Source: CAZMNY01 sp964567745 (GTDB lineage Bacteria > Planctomycetota > Planctomycetia > Pirellulales > Pirellulaceae). From it: a stretch of DNA of 64,000 bases. The notes under the pieces are model-generated. The model was not told the DNA's origin, searched no databases, and worked only from the letters and a program-made list of their open reading frames with translations. The DNA is taken from assembly GCA_964567745.1 (NCBI GenBank), contig CAZMNY010000001.1, forward strand, positions 124,001 through 188,000, given 5' to 3'. Positions 24,684 through 33,725 of this stretch are shown piece by piece. A program made the translations under genes and the position numbers. Within the stretch, counting starts at the first letter, position 1. The number at the start of each line of letters is the position of its first letter.

Positions 24684-24938
24684 CTAGGCGGCGCGTTCGA
24701 GATAGTGCTGAAGCTCAGCGGGCGTGCTCGTCAACGGCAGACTAATATCGTTGCGAAGCGTCTCGATCACCTGGTCGAATTGCTCAATCGAGTTGAGAGC
24801 CAAATCGACAAATAGATACTTGCGCCCAGCGACCTCGCACCCGCCGCCACCTGTTCCGCCCAGCCATTCGTGTCGAACTTCGTAGCCGAACTGCTCGGCA
24901 AGAATTAAAGCGCGTTCCATCAATTCCACGGTATGCAT
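24684..24938 (-). CDS. Small conserved hypothetical protein
   Basis: The 84-residue acidic protein starts at ATG 24938, nine bases after GAGG; the upstream ATG at 24947 abuts that site and is unlikely. Its centre, GGTGGGGCEVAGRKYLFVDLALN, is a glycine loop followed by a strand, and EQFDQVIETLRNDI is a helix. I recall similar short proteins in other planctomycetes but know no function. There is no signal or membrane segment. It is encoded divergently from the histidine kinase at 25321. Confidence 0.75.
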   Translation of the reverse strand: MHTVELMERALILAEQFGYEVRHEWLGGTGGGGCEVAGRKYLFVDLALNSIEQFDQVIETLRNDISLPLTSTPAELQHYLERAA

Positions 24939-25320
24939 CACTGCCATCCTCGACGATTCCCTGTCGATACGTCCTGCCGGACTCGAATCCTGAATATTGG
25001 TTTCCTACCCAAACCGCGTGCGACCTGATGATATGAGTGGGTCGAGGCTTGTGGCGGAATTGCTGAGCGAATTTGAAAGCCGTTGCGGCTACGCTTCGCA
25101 ATAGGTCGGCGAATTATAGCCGGATCGGTTACAGTCGCCCAGGTAGATCCGACGATAGCAACTAGGGATGCATAAGCATCGACCTTAGAACAACTTAAGT
25201 AGCGCAAGCATGGCAAGGGAATCCGTTTTGTTGCGATGCGGGAAGATCGGCGAAACACCGATGCGTGGCAACTTGCAGCAAATAGGCACCATCGACAAGA
25301 CGTAGCAAGAAAAACAGGCA
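24939..25320. other. Intergenic region, divergent promoters expected
   Basis: About 380 bases lie between a small leftward gene and a rightward histidine kinase gene. There is no convincing reading frame, hairpin with T-run, or RNA gene. The region should hold two promoters, but none is recognisable. Confidence 0.35.
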
Positions 25321-26250
25321 GTGAAAAAGACGATGCAACCAATTGACTCGCCCAGCCTCGAACAGCAAATCGAAGATCTCAAGGTTCAATTGGCGCAAGC
25401 TCAAAAGCTCACCGCGCTAGGCGAACTCGTCGGCACGACAACCCACGAATTCAACAATGTGTTGATGACCGTCATCAACTACGCCAAGTTGGGGCTGCGT
25501 CACAAAGACGAGGCAACTCGTGATAAGTCGTTGTCGAAGATTCTGGCAGCCAGCGAACGGGCAGCCAAAATCACGAATTCCGTCTTGAGCATGGCGAAGA
25601 ACCGCAGCGACAGCTTCGAACCGACGGCCCTCGATCGAATTATCGAAGACGCGCTCGTTCTGCTCGAACGTGAAATGCGAAAATACCGCATCAGCGTCGA
25701 GGAAGTCTTTGAGCCGACTCCGCCCGTGCTCGCCAATGGAAACCAAATCCAGCAGGTGCTGCTCAACCTGCTCATTAACGCTCGCCAAGCGATGCCCGAT
25801 GGCGGGCGAATCATCATCGGCCTCAAGCATGACCGCAAGAATCGAGCGGTCGATCTGGTCGTGCGAGACACGGGCAAAGGGATGCCGCCCGAGAAGCTGC
25901 AGCGAATCTTCGAGCCGTTTTTCAGCACGAAATCGGGCCCTGACGAAACCGGCAAGGGCGGGACAGGCCTAGGTCTATCCGCTTGTCGGGACATTATCGA
26001 AAACCATCGAGGACGCATTCGAGTCGATAGCAGCCCTGGAAAGGGGACCGCGTTCACGATCAAGCTTCCGATTGCCCCGGCAAAGAAGAAGACCAAGCCA
26101 GAGAAAATTCCGGCAGTTGCGACGCCACCCGTTGCGACGCCAACCGTTGCGACGCCAACCGTTGCGACGCCAACCGTTGCAACGCCACCGGTCGCCGGGT
26201 TGCCGCCAGCAGCGCCCATCGCCTCGCCCAACTCCATCTCGTCAAGTTAG
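25321..26250 (+). CDS. Soluble sensor histidine kinase
   Basis: The 309-residue protein is a short cytosolic kinase with no transmembrane sensor. A coiled N-terminus (EQQIEDLKVQLAQAQKL) leads to the phosphoacceptor His42 in THEFNNVLM. The ATP-binding domain has the N box LLNLLINARQA, G1 DTGKGM, F box FEPFFSTK and G2 GGTGLGLS. Its look (HEFNN, no sensor) is that of NtrB-like kinases that sense through partners. The last 60 residues are a Lys/Pro/Ala tail with five repeats of P-V/T-V-A-T encoded by a 15-bp tandem repeat (26116-26190). GTG 25321 is used; ATG 25333 is possible. No response regulator is adjacent, so the partner is unknown. Confidence 0.9.
   Translation: MKKTMQPIDSPSLEQQIEDLKVQLAQAQKLTALGELVGTTTHEFNNVLMTVINYAKLGLRHKDEATRDKSLSKILAASERAAKITNSVLSMAKNRSDSFEPTALDRIIEDALVLLEREMRKYRISVEEVFEPTPPVLANGNQIQQVLLNLLINARQAMPDGGRIIIGLKHDRKNRAVDLVVRDTGKGMPPEKLQRIFEPFFSTKSGPDETGKGGTGLGLSACRDIIENHRGRIRVDSSPGKGTAFTIKLPIAPAKKKTKPEKIPAVATPPVATPTVATPTVATPTVATPPVAGLPPAAPIASPNSISSS
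26116..26190 (+). repeat. 15-bp tandem repeat, five copies, inside the kinase gene
   Basis: The unit gttgcgacgccaacc occurs five times in a row with small changes in the first and last copies. It encodes the Pro-Thr/Pro-Val-Ala-Thr tail of the kinase, and copy number is likely to vary between strains without changing the frame. Confidence 0.85.
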
Positions 26251-26476
26251 GGCAAGCAGGCAAAGCCGGCTAGACAAGCGGCGTTTTTCAAAGCGAGCGG
26301 TCGTGCGCGCCTCGCATTGTTTCGAGGCGTCATCGAACCGATGTGACTCTGAGCTTCAAGCGCGCCGGCGTCCTGCCGCGACTGCCCTTGCGATTCGTCG
26401 CCGATTCTGCGACCGTACGCCACCGTTTCTTGGGTCGGCCCACGATTTTCAGCTGCACTATTCTCGGCGGCAAGCG

Positions 26477-27127
26477 ATGCGTATTGGTCTGGCATTTTTG
26501 AGCATGACGTTGGCCGCCACGGCTGTCGGTTGCGGTCTGCTCCATCACAACAGCCCAGCACCGCCAATCACAGGTCCTGCCGTGATCGAAAACCCGCTAT
26601 CGGTGCCGTTGCTCAACGAAGACTACATGTGGAATCAAATCGTCGATACGGTCGACGACTATTTTAAGATTGAGCGAGAAGACCGAGTTCGAGTGATGGG
26701 GGGCGTGGTCAGCGAGGGTCGAATCGAGACGTTTCCGGAAACCGGCAGCGGGTACCTCGAACCCTGGCGACGAGACTCAACTCGAGGACCCGAGAAAACA
26801 CTCGCCTCACTCCAATCGATTCGACGTCGCGCACTGGTGCGAGTGGCACCGGGGCCCGAGGGATATCAGATCTTCGTGACCGTGTTGAAGGAGCTAGAAG
26901 ACGTCAGTCGGCCCGAGTTCTCGACCGTCGGCGGTTCAACTCAACGACACGACGGCACCATTGTTCGCACCAGTCCAATTCGGGGTGCCGAGGCCGTCAC
27001 GTTGGGCTGGATTCAAATTGGTCGCGACCCCAGTTTAGAACAGCAGATCTTGTTCGAGATCCAATATCGACTTGGCGCAGGTCAGCCGAGTCGTCCTCCC
27101 GGCGCGCATGGGCTTCTGCATCACTAG
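26477..27127 (+). CDS. Putative lipoprotein
   Basis: From ATG 26477 the 216-residue product starts with a lipoprotein signal (MRIGLAFLSMTLAATAVGCG). The remainder has no known motif. It contains an amphipathic stretch EDYMWNQIVDTVDDYFKIEREDRV, a Trp/Gly segment, and strands LVRVAPGPEGYQIFVTVLKELEDVSRP. The end, LGAGQPSRPPGAHGLLHH, is His-rich. The pattern (Cys, short spacer, one folded domain of about 180 residues) fits the many planctomycete outer-envelope lipoproteins of unknown role. It lies between the histidine kinase (226 bases upstream) and the convergent priA gene. Confidence 0.8.
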   Translation: MRIGLAFLSMTLAATAVGCGLLHHNSPAPPITGPAVIENPLSVPLLNEDYMWNQIVDTVDDYFKIEREDRVRVMGGVVSEGRIETFPETGSGYLEPWRRDSTRGPEKTLASLQSIRRRALVRVAPGPEGYQIFVTVLKELEDVSRPEFSTVGGSTQRHDGTIVRTSPIRGAEAVTLGWIQIGRDPSLEQQILFEIQYRLGAGQPSRPPGAHGLLHH

Positions 27128-27160
27128 GCTCGAAAAAGTCCGCACCAAACAACACGCGGT

Positions 27161-29491
27161 CTAAAGCAAATCGTTGGGATCGACGTCGACAATCCACTGG
27201 ACGCCGTTGGGAGTCGATTTGGTCATCTTCTTCTCGACCTCCCTTAACGCACTGCGCATTGCTCGCCGTTCGCGACCGAAGAGCAGCAGATGAAAACGGA
27301 ATTTCCCTCGCAGCTTGCTGAGCGGCGCGGGCGCCGGCCCCAAGAGACGAATGTTCGGATCGGCATCGGGCAAACCCTCTTTTAGATGCTTCGCCAATAG
27401 CTCGGCCGTGTGCAGCGTCGTTGTTTCGCATTCCCCCCGGATGACCAGCCGCATCAGCGCGAAGGACGGCGGATATTGGTGCTCATGGCGGACTGGCAAT
27501 TCCGCGTCGGCGAATCCGACGAAATCATGTCGCGCGGCTGCTTGGATCGCAGGATGATCTGGGTCGAAGGCCTGCACAACGACTCGCCCGCCCTTGGCGC
27601 CTCGGCCCGTCCTTCCCGCAACTTGCGTCACGAGTTGGAAGGTCCTTTCGGCTGCGCGAAAGTCGGGGAAGTTGAGCGCCGAGTCGGCATTCAAAACGCC
27701 CACCAAAGTCACGTCGGGAAAGTCGAGCCCCTTGGCGATCATCTGCGTGCCGACAAGAATCCTCACGTCGCCATCACGAAATCGCGACAGCGCGGCTTCA
27801 TGGCTCCCCGTTTTTTGCATCGTGTCGCTATCCATCCGCAAACATGGATAACCGGGAAATCGAGCCTGCACCTCCGATTCCAACCTTTGTGTCCCGAGTC
27901 CGCCATACCGGATCCCTTCAAAACGGCAATCAGGACAAACGGGCGGCGCGGGCCGTTCGTATTCACAATAGTGGCATACCGCTCGGTTTCGCTCACGATG
28001 ATGAGTGAGCGCGATATCGCAATGGTCGCACTTCAGCACAAAGCCGCACGCCGGACACTGAATGTGAGTCGAATAGCCACGGCGATTGAGCAGCAGTATG
28101 ACTTTGCCGTCATCATCCAAGGCGGCTTGAATCGCGTCTTCCAACGGCTTGCTGATGGCGCCGCCATGCATCGCTCGATTGCGAAACTCCTCGCGCATGT
28201 CAACCAATCCAACTTCCGGCAGCGGCCGGTCGAGGACGCGGTGAGGCAAATCGGCGAGCAGATAGCGCCCCGTCTTGGCTCGTAGCCAACTCTCGAGCGA
28301 TGGCGTCGCGGAGCCAAGCGCCAGCGGGATCTGTTCCGCTCGAGCTCGATACTGAGCAATATCGCGAGCGTGGTATCGAGGCGAAATGTCTTGCTTGAAC
28401 GAAGAGTCATGCTCTTCATCAAGCACAATCAGCCCGAGGTGGGGAAAGGGAGCGAAGATGGCGCTACGAGCGCCGACGACGACTTGAACTTCGCCACGAG
28501 CGATCCGTCGCCAATGCCAATGACGTTCAGGTCCGGTCATATGACTATGCAGCACAGCCACATTGTCGAACCGAGCTCGAAACCGCTCGCACGTTTGAGG
28601 CGTCAAGCTGATTTCGGGCACCAACACAATCGCTTGCCTGCCGTAATGAATCGTTTCATCAATGGCTCGCATGTAGACTTCCGTCTTACCGCTGCCGGTC
28701 ACTCCGCGAATCAGCACGGTCGTCGATTTCTTGGCCTCCATTGCCGAGACGATAATGTCGAGCGCGTTTTGCTGGGACTCGTTTAGTTCGTGAGGTTCGT
28801 CGCGCGGCGGCGGCTCGCCCTGATCCATTTCCGAGGCAACTCGGCGAATCGTCTCTGTGAGCAGCCCCTTTTTACGGAGCTGATTGATCGGCGCTGTCGT
28901 GCATCCCGCCGCGGCTGCCAGTTCTCGCGCTGTCAGCGGTTGGGGGGACGAGGCGAGGCATTGCAGAGCGGCGTGTTGCTTGGGCGGCAAACGCAGCTGA
29001 GTCAAGCGGGCTGCGACGTGCGTCGGCACGTGAAGAAAAAGGACTTCGCGAGTGCCGGCCATGTCGCGAACGCCGGCCGGCACGACGGTCTCCAACGCCT
29101 GCCCCCAAGTGCAAAGGTAAAAGTCCGCCATCCAGTGGGCGAGCCTCACCATGGGCGGCGAAATGAGCGGCGCTTTGTCGACCACACTCAAGACTTCCTT
29201 GAGGCGAAAACGCCGAGCGGGCACCTTCGAATCGTCGCCGTAACTCGCGCGTTCCGATTCAAACACCTCGACACAATATCCGACGACGCCTCGATTCGAT
29301 CTCCCCAACGGAACTCGCAAACGACGCCCAACCTCGACATCGTTGCGAAGCGAATCTGGTATCGCGTAGTCGAGCGGATCAGCCATGCCTTCGGAGAACA
29401 CGACCCGCGCGATACGACGCTCCTCGCCCTCATCCACCTCCCATGGCACCGGCTCGATTTCGAACAGGCTCTTCTGCTGTGGATTTGTCAT
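27161..29491 (-). CDS. priA: Primosomal protein N' (replication restart helicase)
   Basis: The 776-residue protein restarts collapsed replication forks. The N-terminal DNA-binding domain is present (ARVVFSEGMADPLDYAIPDSL...). The helicase motifs are Walker A GVTGSGKTEVY, the DEEH box VLDEEHDSSFK, and motif III GSATPS. The zinc cluster CPACGFVLKCDHC...CHYCEYERPAPPVCPDC supplies eight cysteines, followed by GTQRLESEVQARFP, GTQMIAKGLDFPDVTLVGVLNAD and VAGRTGRG. Length and order are those of bacterial PriA. I start at ATG 29491 (MTNPQQKSLFEIEP); an earlier in-frame ATG is at 29554. It is divergent from nadD. Confidence 0.95.
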   Translation of the reverse strand: MTNPQQKSLFEIEPVPWEVDEGEERRIARVVFSEGMADPLDYAIPDSLRNDVEVGRRLRVPLGRSNRGVVGYCVEVFESERASYGDDSKVPARRFRLKEVLSVVDKAPLISPPMVRLAHWMADFYLCTWGQALETVVPAGVRDMAGTREVLFLHVPTHVAARLTQLRLPPKQHAALQCLASSPQPLTARELAAAAGCTTAPINQLRKKGLLTETIRRVASEMDQGEPPPRDEPHELNESQQNALDIIVSAMEAKKSTTVLIRGVTGSGKTEVYMRAIDETIHYGRQAIVLVPEISLTPQTCERFRARFDNVAVLHSHMTGPERHWHWRRIARGEVQVVVGARSAIFAPFPHLGLIVLDEEHDSSFKQDISPRYHARDIAQYRARAEQIPLALGSATPSLESWLRAKTGRYLLADLPHRVLDRPLPEVGLVDMREEFRNRAMHGGAISKPLEDAIQAALDDDGKVILLLNRRGYSTHIQCPACGFVLKCDHCDIALTHHRERNRAVCHYCEYERPAPPVCPDCRFEGIRYGGLGTQRLESEVQARFPGYPCLRMDSDTMQKTGSHEAALSRFRDGDVRILVGTQMIAKGLDFPDVTLVGVLNADSALNFPDFRAAERTFQLVTQVAGRTGRGAKGGRVVVQAFDPDHPAIQAAARHDFVGFADAELPVRHEHQYPPSFALMRLVIRGECETTTLHTAELLAKHLKEGLPDADPNIRLLGPAPAPLSKLRGKFRFHLLLFGRERRAMRSALREVEKKMTKSTPNGVQWIVDVDPNDLL

Positions 29492-29758
29492 GGCGACGCG
29501 GCCACCCCTTCGGCGGCTCTCGACAGTAACGTTGATGGCAGCCGACTCGCGCAACGGCTGGTTGAATTGCGGATGGCAACGGCTGGTCGCAAAGGGTTGG
29601 TCGCAAGGGGCTGGCCGTTAAGGGCGCGGCGCCGATGGCCGACCACCCGCGAGTCCGATACGATACGATAGCAGAGTCCAACTGGGGGCGGGAGAACGCC
29701 GCGAAGGGTCCAAGCGGCGGTTGGAGTTCGAATTCTCTTTCGACAAAGCGAAGAAACT

Positions 29759-30376
29759 ATGCGTTTGGGCGTCTTCGGCGGATCATTCAATCCAGTTCAC
29801 TACGGCCATCTGCTTTTGGCTGAGTCATGTCGGGAGCAGTGTGCGCTGGATGAAGTCTGGTTCGTGCCGGCTGCTCGGCCGCCCCACAAGCAGGGCGAGT
29901 CATTGGCGAGCGGGCAAGAGCGAATCGAAATGCTCGACTTGGCGATCGGAGGTCACGAGCCGTTCGTCGTTTCACGAATCGAAATCGATCGAGACGGACT
30001 CAGCTACACAGTCGATACGCTGCGAGACATTTCAGTGCAACGGAGCGATGCCGAGCTCTTCTTCTTGATGGGCGCCGATTCGCTCGCCGACTGGCCGAGT
30101 TGGAGGGCGCCGGATGAGATTTGCCGCTTGGCGACGCCGGTCGTCGTCCGCCGTACGGGATCGCCGTCGCCGTCGCTCGACGCATTTCGGCCGTTTGCCG
30201 ACAGTATACAAATCGAAAAGATCGCGGCGAATCAAGTGCAATCGCCGCTCATCGAATTGAGCAGCAGTGCGATTCGACAGAGTGTGAGCGACGGGCTGAG
30301 CGTTCGATACCAAGTCCCCCGAGCTGTGGAAAAGTACATTGAGTCGAGCGGGCTGTATCAATGCAGCGCAGGATAG
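29759..30376 (+). CDS. nadD: Nicotinate-nucleotide adenylyltransferase
   Basis: The 205-residue enzyme joins nicotinate mononucleotide and ATP to make deamido-NAD in NAD synthesis. The nucleotidyltransferase motif GVFGGSFNPVHYGHLLLA is at the N-terminus, DGLSYTVDTLRDI is in the middle, and the C-terminal ELSSSAIRQSVSDG is the ISSTxIR-type motif. Length is usual. ATG 29759 is the first codon, with no clear ribosome site. It ends about 50 bases before the tandem-repeat assembly gap, so what follows in the native sequence is unresolved. Confidence 0.95.
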   Translation: MRLGVFGGSFNPVHYGHLLLAESCREQCALDEVWFVPAARPPHKQGESLASGQERIEMLDLAIGGHEPFVVSRIEIDRDGLSYTVDTLRDISVQRSDAELFFLMGADSLADWPSWRAPDEICRLATPVVVRRTGSPSPSLDAFRPFADSIQIEKIAANQVQSPLIELSSSAIRQSVSDGLSVRYQVPRAVEKYIESSGLYQCSAG

Positions 30377-30428
30377 CTCGGCCCCCATCCGATAGACTGC
30401 GTGTGCTCGAGACGAGTGCTCTCGGCGC

Positions 30429-30528
30429 NNNNNNNNNNNNNNNNNNNNNNNNNNNNNNNNNNNNNNNNNNNNNNNNNNNNNNNNNNNNNNNNNNNNNNNN
30501 NNNNNNNNNNNNNNNNNNNNNNNNNNNN
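30429..30528. other. Assembly gap (100 N)
   Basis: Exactly 100 ambiguous bases, the conventional placeholder for a gap of unknown size. The left flank ends ctcggcgc and the right flank starts tggtgtctcggcgc, the unit of the neighbouring tandem repeat, so the gap probably hides more copies of it. Confidence 0.95.
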
Positions 30529-30597
30529 TGGTGTCTCGGCGCTGGTGTCTCGGCGCTGGTGTCTCGGCGCTGGTGTCTCGGCGCTGGTGTCTCGGCG
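30529..30597. repeat. 14-bp tandem repeat flanking the assembly gap
   Basis: The unit tggtgtctcggcgc occurs four times exactly and a fifth time minus the last base. The array continues leftward into the gap, where the unit's end is still visible at 30421-30428. True copy number is unknown. Confidence 0.9.
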
Positions 30598-30630
30598 AAT
30601 TGCGACCGATTGGTTTGAAAAGGAGCGACC

Positions 30631-30930
30631 ATGGCGAGATTCTGGTTTCAAGATTTCGTGCCGCGCCGGACGCAACAGCCCGGCTTGCTCCGCTTGGCGG
30701 AATACGAGCCGTTTGAAAACGCAGTCATTCAAGCGAATCGCTGGATTGAGGAGCAGGGCGTTCGAGTGCTTCGCTTCGAAACCGTCGTGTTGCCCAACAT
30801 CTGGAGTGAACATGAACAGGGAACGACGGACTCCTCGCTCGGCAGCAGCCTCCCAAGCCATTGGCATCAATTTGTTCGTGTTTGGTACGAGGATACGTCC
30901 GGCGAACACGAGGTAGAGTCGTCAAGCTGA
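30631..30930 (+). CDS. Small conserved hypothetical protein
   Basis: ATG 30631 has AAGGAG six bases upstream, a strong ribosome site, which supports this as a real gene. The 99-residue product is rich in aromatic residues (RFWFQDFVPRR, HWHQFVRVWYED) and has no signal or membrane segment. The helix-strand stretch FENAVIQANRWIEEQGVRVLRFETVVLPN suggests a small alpha/beta fold. I do not know its family. It starts 33 bases after the tandem repeat and precedes a haem-type sensor kinase by 124 bases in the same direction. Confidence 0.75.
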   Translation: MARFWFQDFVPRRTQQPGLLRLAEYEPFENAVIQANRWIEEQGVRVLRFETVVLPNIWSEHEQGTTDSSLGSSLPSHWHQFVRVWYEDTSGEHEVESSS

Positions 30931-31054
30931 CTGGCTTTTTCTTTCGGGCGGCTCATCCCAAATCGCACCGATGCGGTGCTTTCGTCTGGTCGCGGCGCGA
31001 TTGGCTCTCTAGAATGACCTAAGCCATCCCCTCTTCTGCCCCCAAATAAATCGC

Positions 31055-33049
31055 ATGGGTTACCGCCCCCTCCGAAAAGTTTTTGGCGAAAGCAACCTCG
31101 AACGGAAATGTGGATTACTGTTCGGGTCGTGTCTATTTCTCTCGATCTTCATCGCCTTCCTGCTCGTTGACTGGGTCGCCGAGCGACTTGTCGAAGAGCG
31201 AAGAGACAAGGTCTACCAAGCGAAACGCGAGCAGGGCGCGGCGTATGTTGACGTCAGCTTGATGAAGCTGCATTTTCGCAAGATTGCCAAAGCCCTGCGT
31301 GAAAGAGCGACGCCGGACGAGAGCGAATTATCGGCCCAAGATGATCCGCAAGGCGACGCCGACGAGTGGAACGAGTTGAAAGAGTGGCAAGACTTTCTGG
31401 ACACGGTGAGCGAAGAATTTGACAATCAGGGTTTCCAGTACACGTTAATTGCGGACGGCCGAGCCGCCACCGCGAACGAATGGGAACGTGAACATCTCAC
31501 TCAGCTCGCCGAAGAGGCCAAGTCGAAGTTCGCCGACTCACTGAGCACGACGCCCGACCCGGAGCTTGAGCCCCCGCGACTCGATAAAGAAGAGGAAGCG
31601 CCCGGGTTATCCATTTTTGCTCGTCGCGGCGTGGCGACTCTATTCACCGAACGTGTCGTCGATAATGGCTCCGAGCAGCAGTATCACTATTACCAGCCGA
31701 TTTATTACAAGGACAAATGTAAGTTCTGCCACAACTCGCTTGTCTCTGTCGGGGCAATTTCGGCCGCAGAGGGAGGCGTGCCAATCGATCGAAGCGAGCC
31801 GATCGAGATCGCCAAAGTCGTCGTGCCGATCAAAGCCGAGATGACCGCTGAGAATCAGATTCGAGCCATTTTGCTCGCGGTCGGATGCGGTGCCTGGTTC
31901 CTTGCCATGATCGCGTTGTATGTGATCGTCAAGTATCTGATCATTAAGCCTCTCGGACACCTGCGCGATGTGAGCGACGATATTAGTCGCGGCAACACGC
32001 AGCTGCGAGCGGATCTCGAGACGCGTGACGAGTTTCAAGACTTGGCCGAGTCTTTCAATAGAATGTTGCACCACCTGACCGACGCCCAGGTAGGTCTTGA
32101 AGATGCGAACCAAAGCCTCGACGCCAAGGTCGACGAGCTGGCTCAGCTAAACATGCGGCTCTACGAAATGAATCGGCTCAAAGACGATTTCTTGGCGAAT
32201 ATGAGCCATGAACTGCGGACGCCGCTGAACAGCATTATCGGTTTCTCCGAAGTGCTCCACGGACTCGACGCCTTGACCGAAAAGCAGAGACGTTACGCCG
32301 GAAACATTCAAACCTCTGGTCGACTGTTACTCGAGATCATCAACGACATTCTCGATCTCGCAAAAATTGAAGCGGGCAAGATGGAGTTGAGGTTGAGCGA
32401 ATTCAAGATCTCCAATTTGATCGAAGTCCAGTGCGACATGGTTCGCGGGTTGGCCGACGAAAAGAACATCGATCTTGTTTCGCAAACTTCGTCTGACGAT
32501 GAACCGATGTATCAGGATCAAGCGAAGGTCTTGCAAATCCTCACGAACTTGTTGTCCAACGCAATCAAGTTCACTCCCGAAGGAGGGCGGATCACCGTTT
32601 CGACCGAGCGAATCGACGACAACCGCCTGATTCTCAACGTCACCGACACGGGTGTCGGCATCGCCGAAGAAGACCGCAAAGCGATCTTCGAAAAGTTTCG
32701 GCAGAGCAGGGCGGTGCTGGACAACGACGGACTGACCCGCGAATACTCAGGCACCGGCTTGGGCCTTTCGATTGTGAAAGAACTCTGCAAACTGCTCGGC
32801 GGCGAGATCATGGTCTTCAGCCAACTCGGCAAAGGAAGCACCTTCCGCGTTACGCTCCCATGGGCCTTGTCTGAGCGTGCGAAACCGAAACTCACTTCGA
32901 AACTCGACGAGCTCAATCGAGCTTCCACGATGGGCTCGGCGCTGGGGTCCATCCCCAAGCGTTTGCTCGATCGCCAACCACAGACGACCGGTGACGATGC
33001 GAGCAACGCGACGGACGATGAAGACTCGAGTTCGCGCCGAGTCGGCTAG
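31055..33049 (+). CDS. Membrane sensor histidine kinase with c-type haem motif
   Basis: The 664-residue kinase has a first membrane helix (about 19-42), a periplasmic domain of about 220 residues, a second helix (about 268-292), a HAMP linker (to about 345), the H box MSHELRTPLNSIIGFSE with His385, and a full ATP-binding domain (NLLSNAIKF, DTGVGI, GTGLGLSI). The periplasmic domain ends in YYKDKCKFCHNS, giving a CXXCH haem-attachment site (Cys222-His226). This matches the Tll0287-like/DUF3365 haem sensors, so it probably senses redox state, oxygen or NO. A disordered tail of about 50 residues follows the kinase core. No response regulator gene is next to it. Confidence 0.92.
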   Translation: MGYRPLRKVFGESNLERKCGLLFGSCLFLSIFIAFLLVDWVAERLVEERRDKVYQAKREQGAAYVDVSLMKLHFRKIAKALRERATPDESELSAQDDPQGDADEWNELKEWQDFLDTVSEEFDNQGFQYTLIADGRAATANEWEREHLTQLAEEAKSKFADSLSTTPDPELEPPRLDKEEEAPGLSIFARRGVATLFTERVVDNGSEQQYHYYQPIYYKDKCKFCHNSLVSVGAISAAEGGVPIDRSEPIEIAKVVVPIKAEMTAENQIRAILLAVGCGAWFLAMIALYVIVKYLIIKPLGHLRDVSDDISRGNTQLRADLETRDEFQDLAESFNRMLHHLTDAQVGLEDANQSLDAKVDELAQLNMRLYEMNRLKDDFLANMSHELRTPLNSIIGFSEVLHGLDALTEKQRRYAGNIQTSGRLLLEIINDILDLAKIEAGKMELRLSEFKISNLIEVQCDMVRGLADEKNIDLVSQTSSDDEPMYQDQAKVLQILTNLLSNAIKFTPEGGRITVSTERIDDNRLILNVTDTGVGIAEEDRKAIFEKFRQSRAVLDNDGLTREYSGTGLGLSIVKELCKLLGGEIMVFSQLGKGSTFRVTLPWALSERAKPKLTSKLDELNRASTMGSALGSIPKRLLDRQPQTTGDDASNATDDEDSSSRRVG

Positions 33050-33725
33050 CCTTGGCTGCTCATTCGCTCGTCCAGCGTTTCAATATCTTCGCGCGGTCGG
33101 CGTTCTTAAATCTCCGCAATCCCCTCTTGACGAAGCTGGCCACGAAAAAAGCACAAGGAGGCACGAAAAAGAAATTCGGATCGTTGCCGCGAACGAGCAC
33201 GCGCTATTGGTTATCGCTTCGTCGCGGACCATCAGTCAAGCTGCGGCGCGCGAATACCTTATCTAGGCAGACGATGTGTTCGCCGATCCAAATAGCAAAT
33301 CAGTGAAGGGTCCGCGTACCGAATCAGAGCCACGAGTTTGCCTCGTGCTGGTGAATCAAATTGAGAAACTAAGGCACCAATACGCCGTGCCCACTGTGAC
33401 GCTTGGCATCTCTTCTTTTCGTGGATTCTTGTGTTTTTCGCGGCTCATCCTTTCTCGTCAGACGAAGCTGGCCACGAAAAGCAAATTCGGATACCGGACA
33501 GTTTTTCCGGATAAGTCGTTAGCCGCGTTGTCGCTGCCAGTGGCACTCGAAGATCGTGAAAACATTGACCGGGGCTTCCAGCGATTCCGGCCATGGGGTC
33601 CAGTCCTGCGGCAACGGGTTAAACTGGATACGCGCCCTTTCGCGTTTCTTGGGATTCCGTTCCAATTCAGGCCCATTTTTTCCAAACCTCCAAACACCGA
33701 CGGCAAAGCGCTTGACGATACTAGC
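33050..33725. other. Intergenic region with degenerate repeats
   Basis: These 676 bases hold no supportable gene. Two direct copies of gacgaagctggccacgaaaa (33129-33148 and 33462-33481) are each followed within 30 bases by a form of aaattcgga, with an insert in the first copy. The phrase tgcctcgtgctggtgaatca (33339-33358) belongs to a dispersed family also seen near 39331, 40201 and 40587. The frame open toward rnhA from 33276 is not protein-like before ATG 33726. Confidence 0.55.

Noticed and set aside
30529..30597. CRISPR array
   Set aside because: Repeats are 14 bases with no spacers and no cas genes nearby; it is a simple tandem repeat. The same applies to 41641-41730 and 26116-26190.
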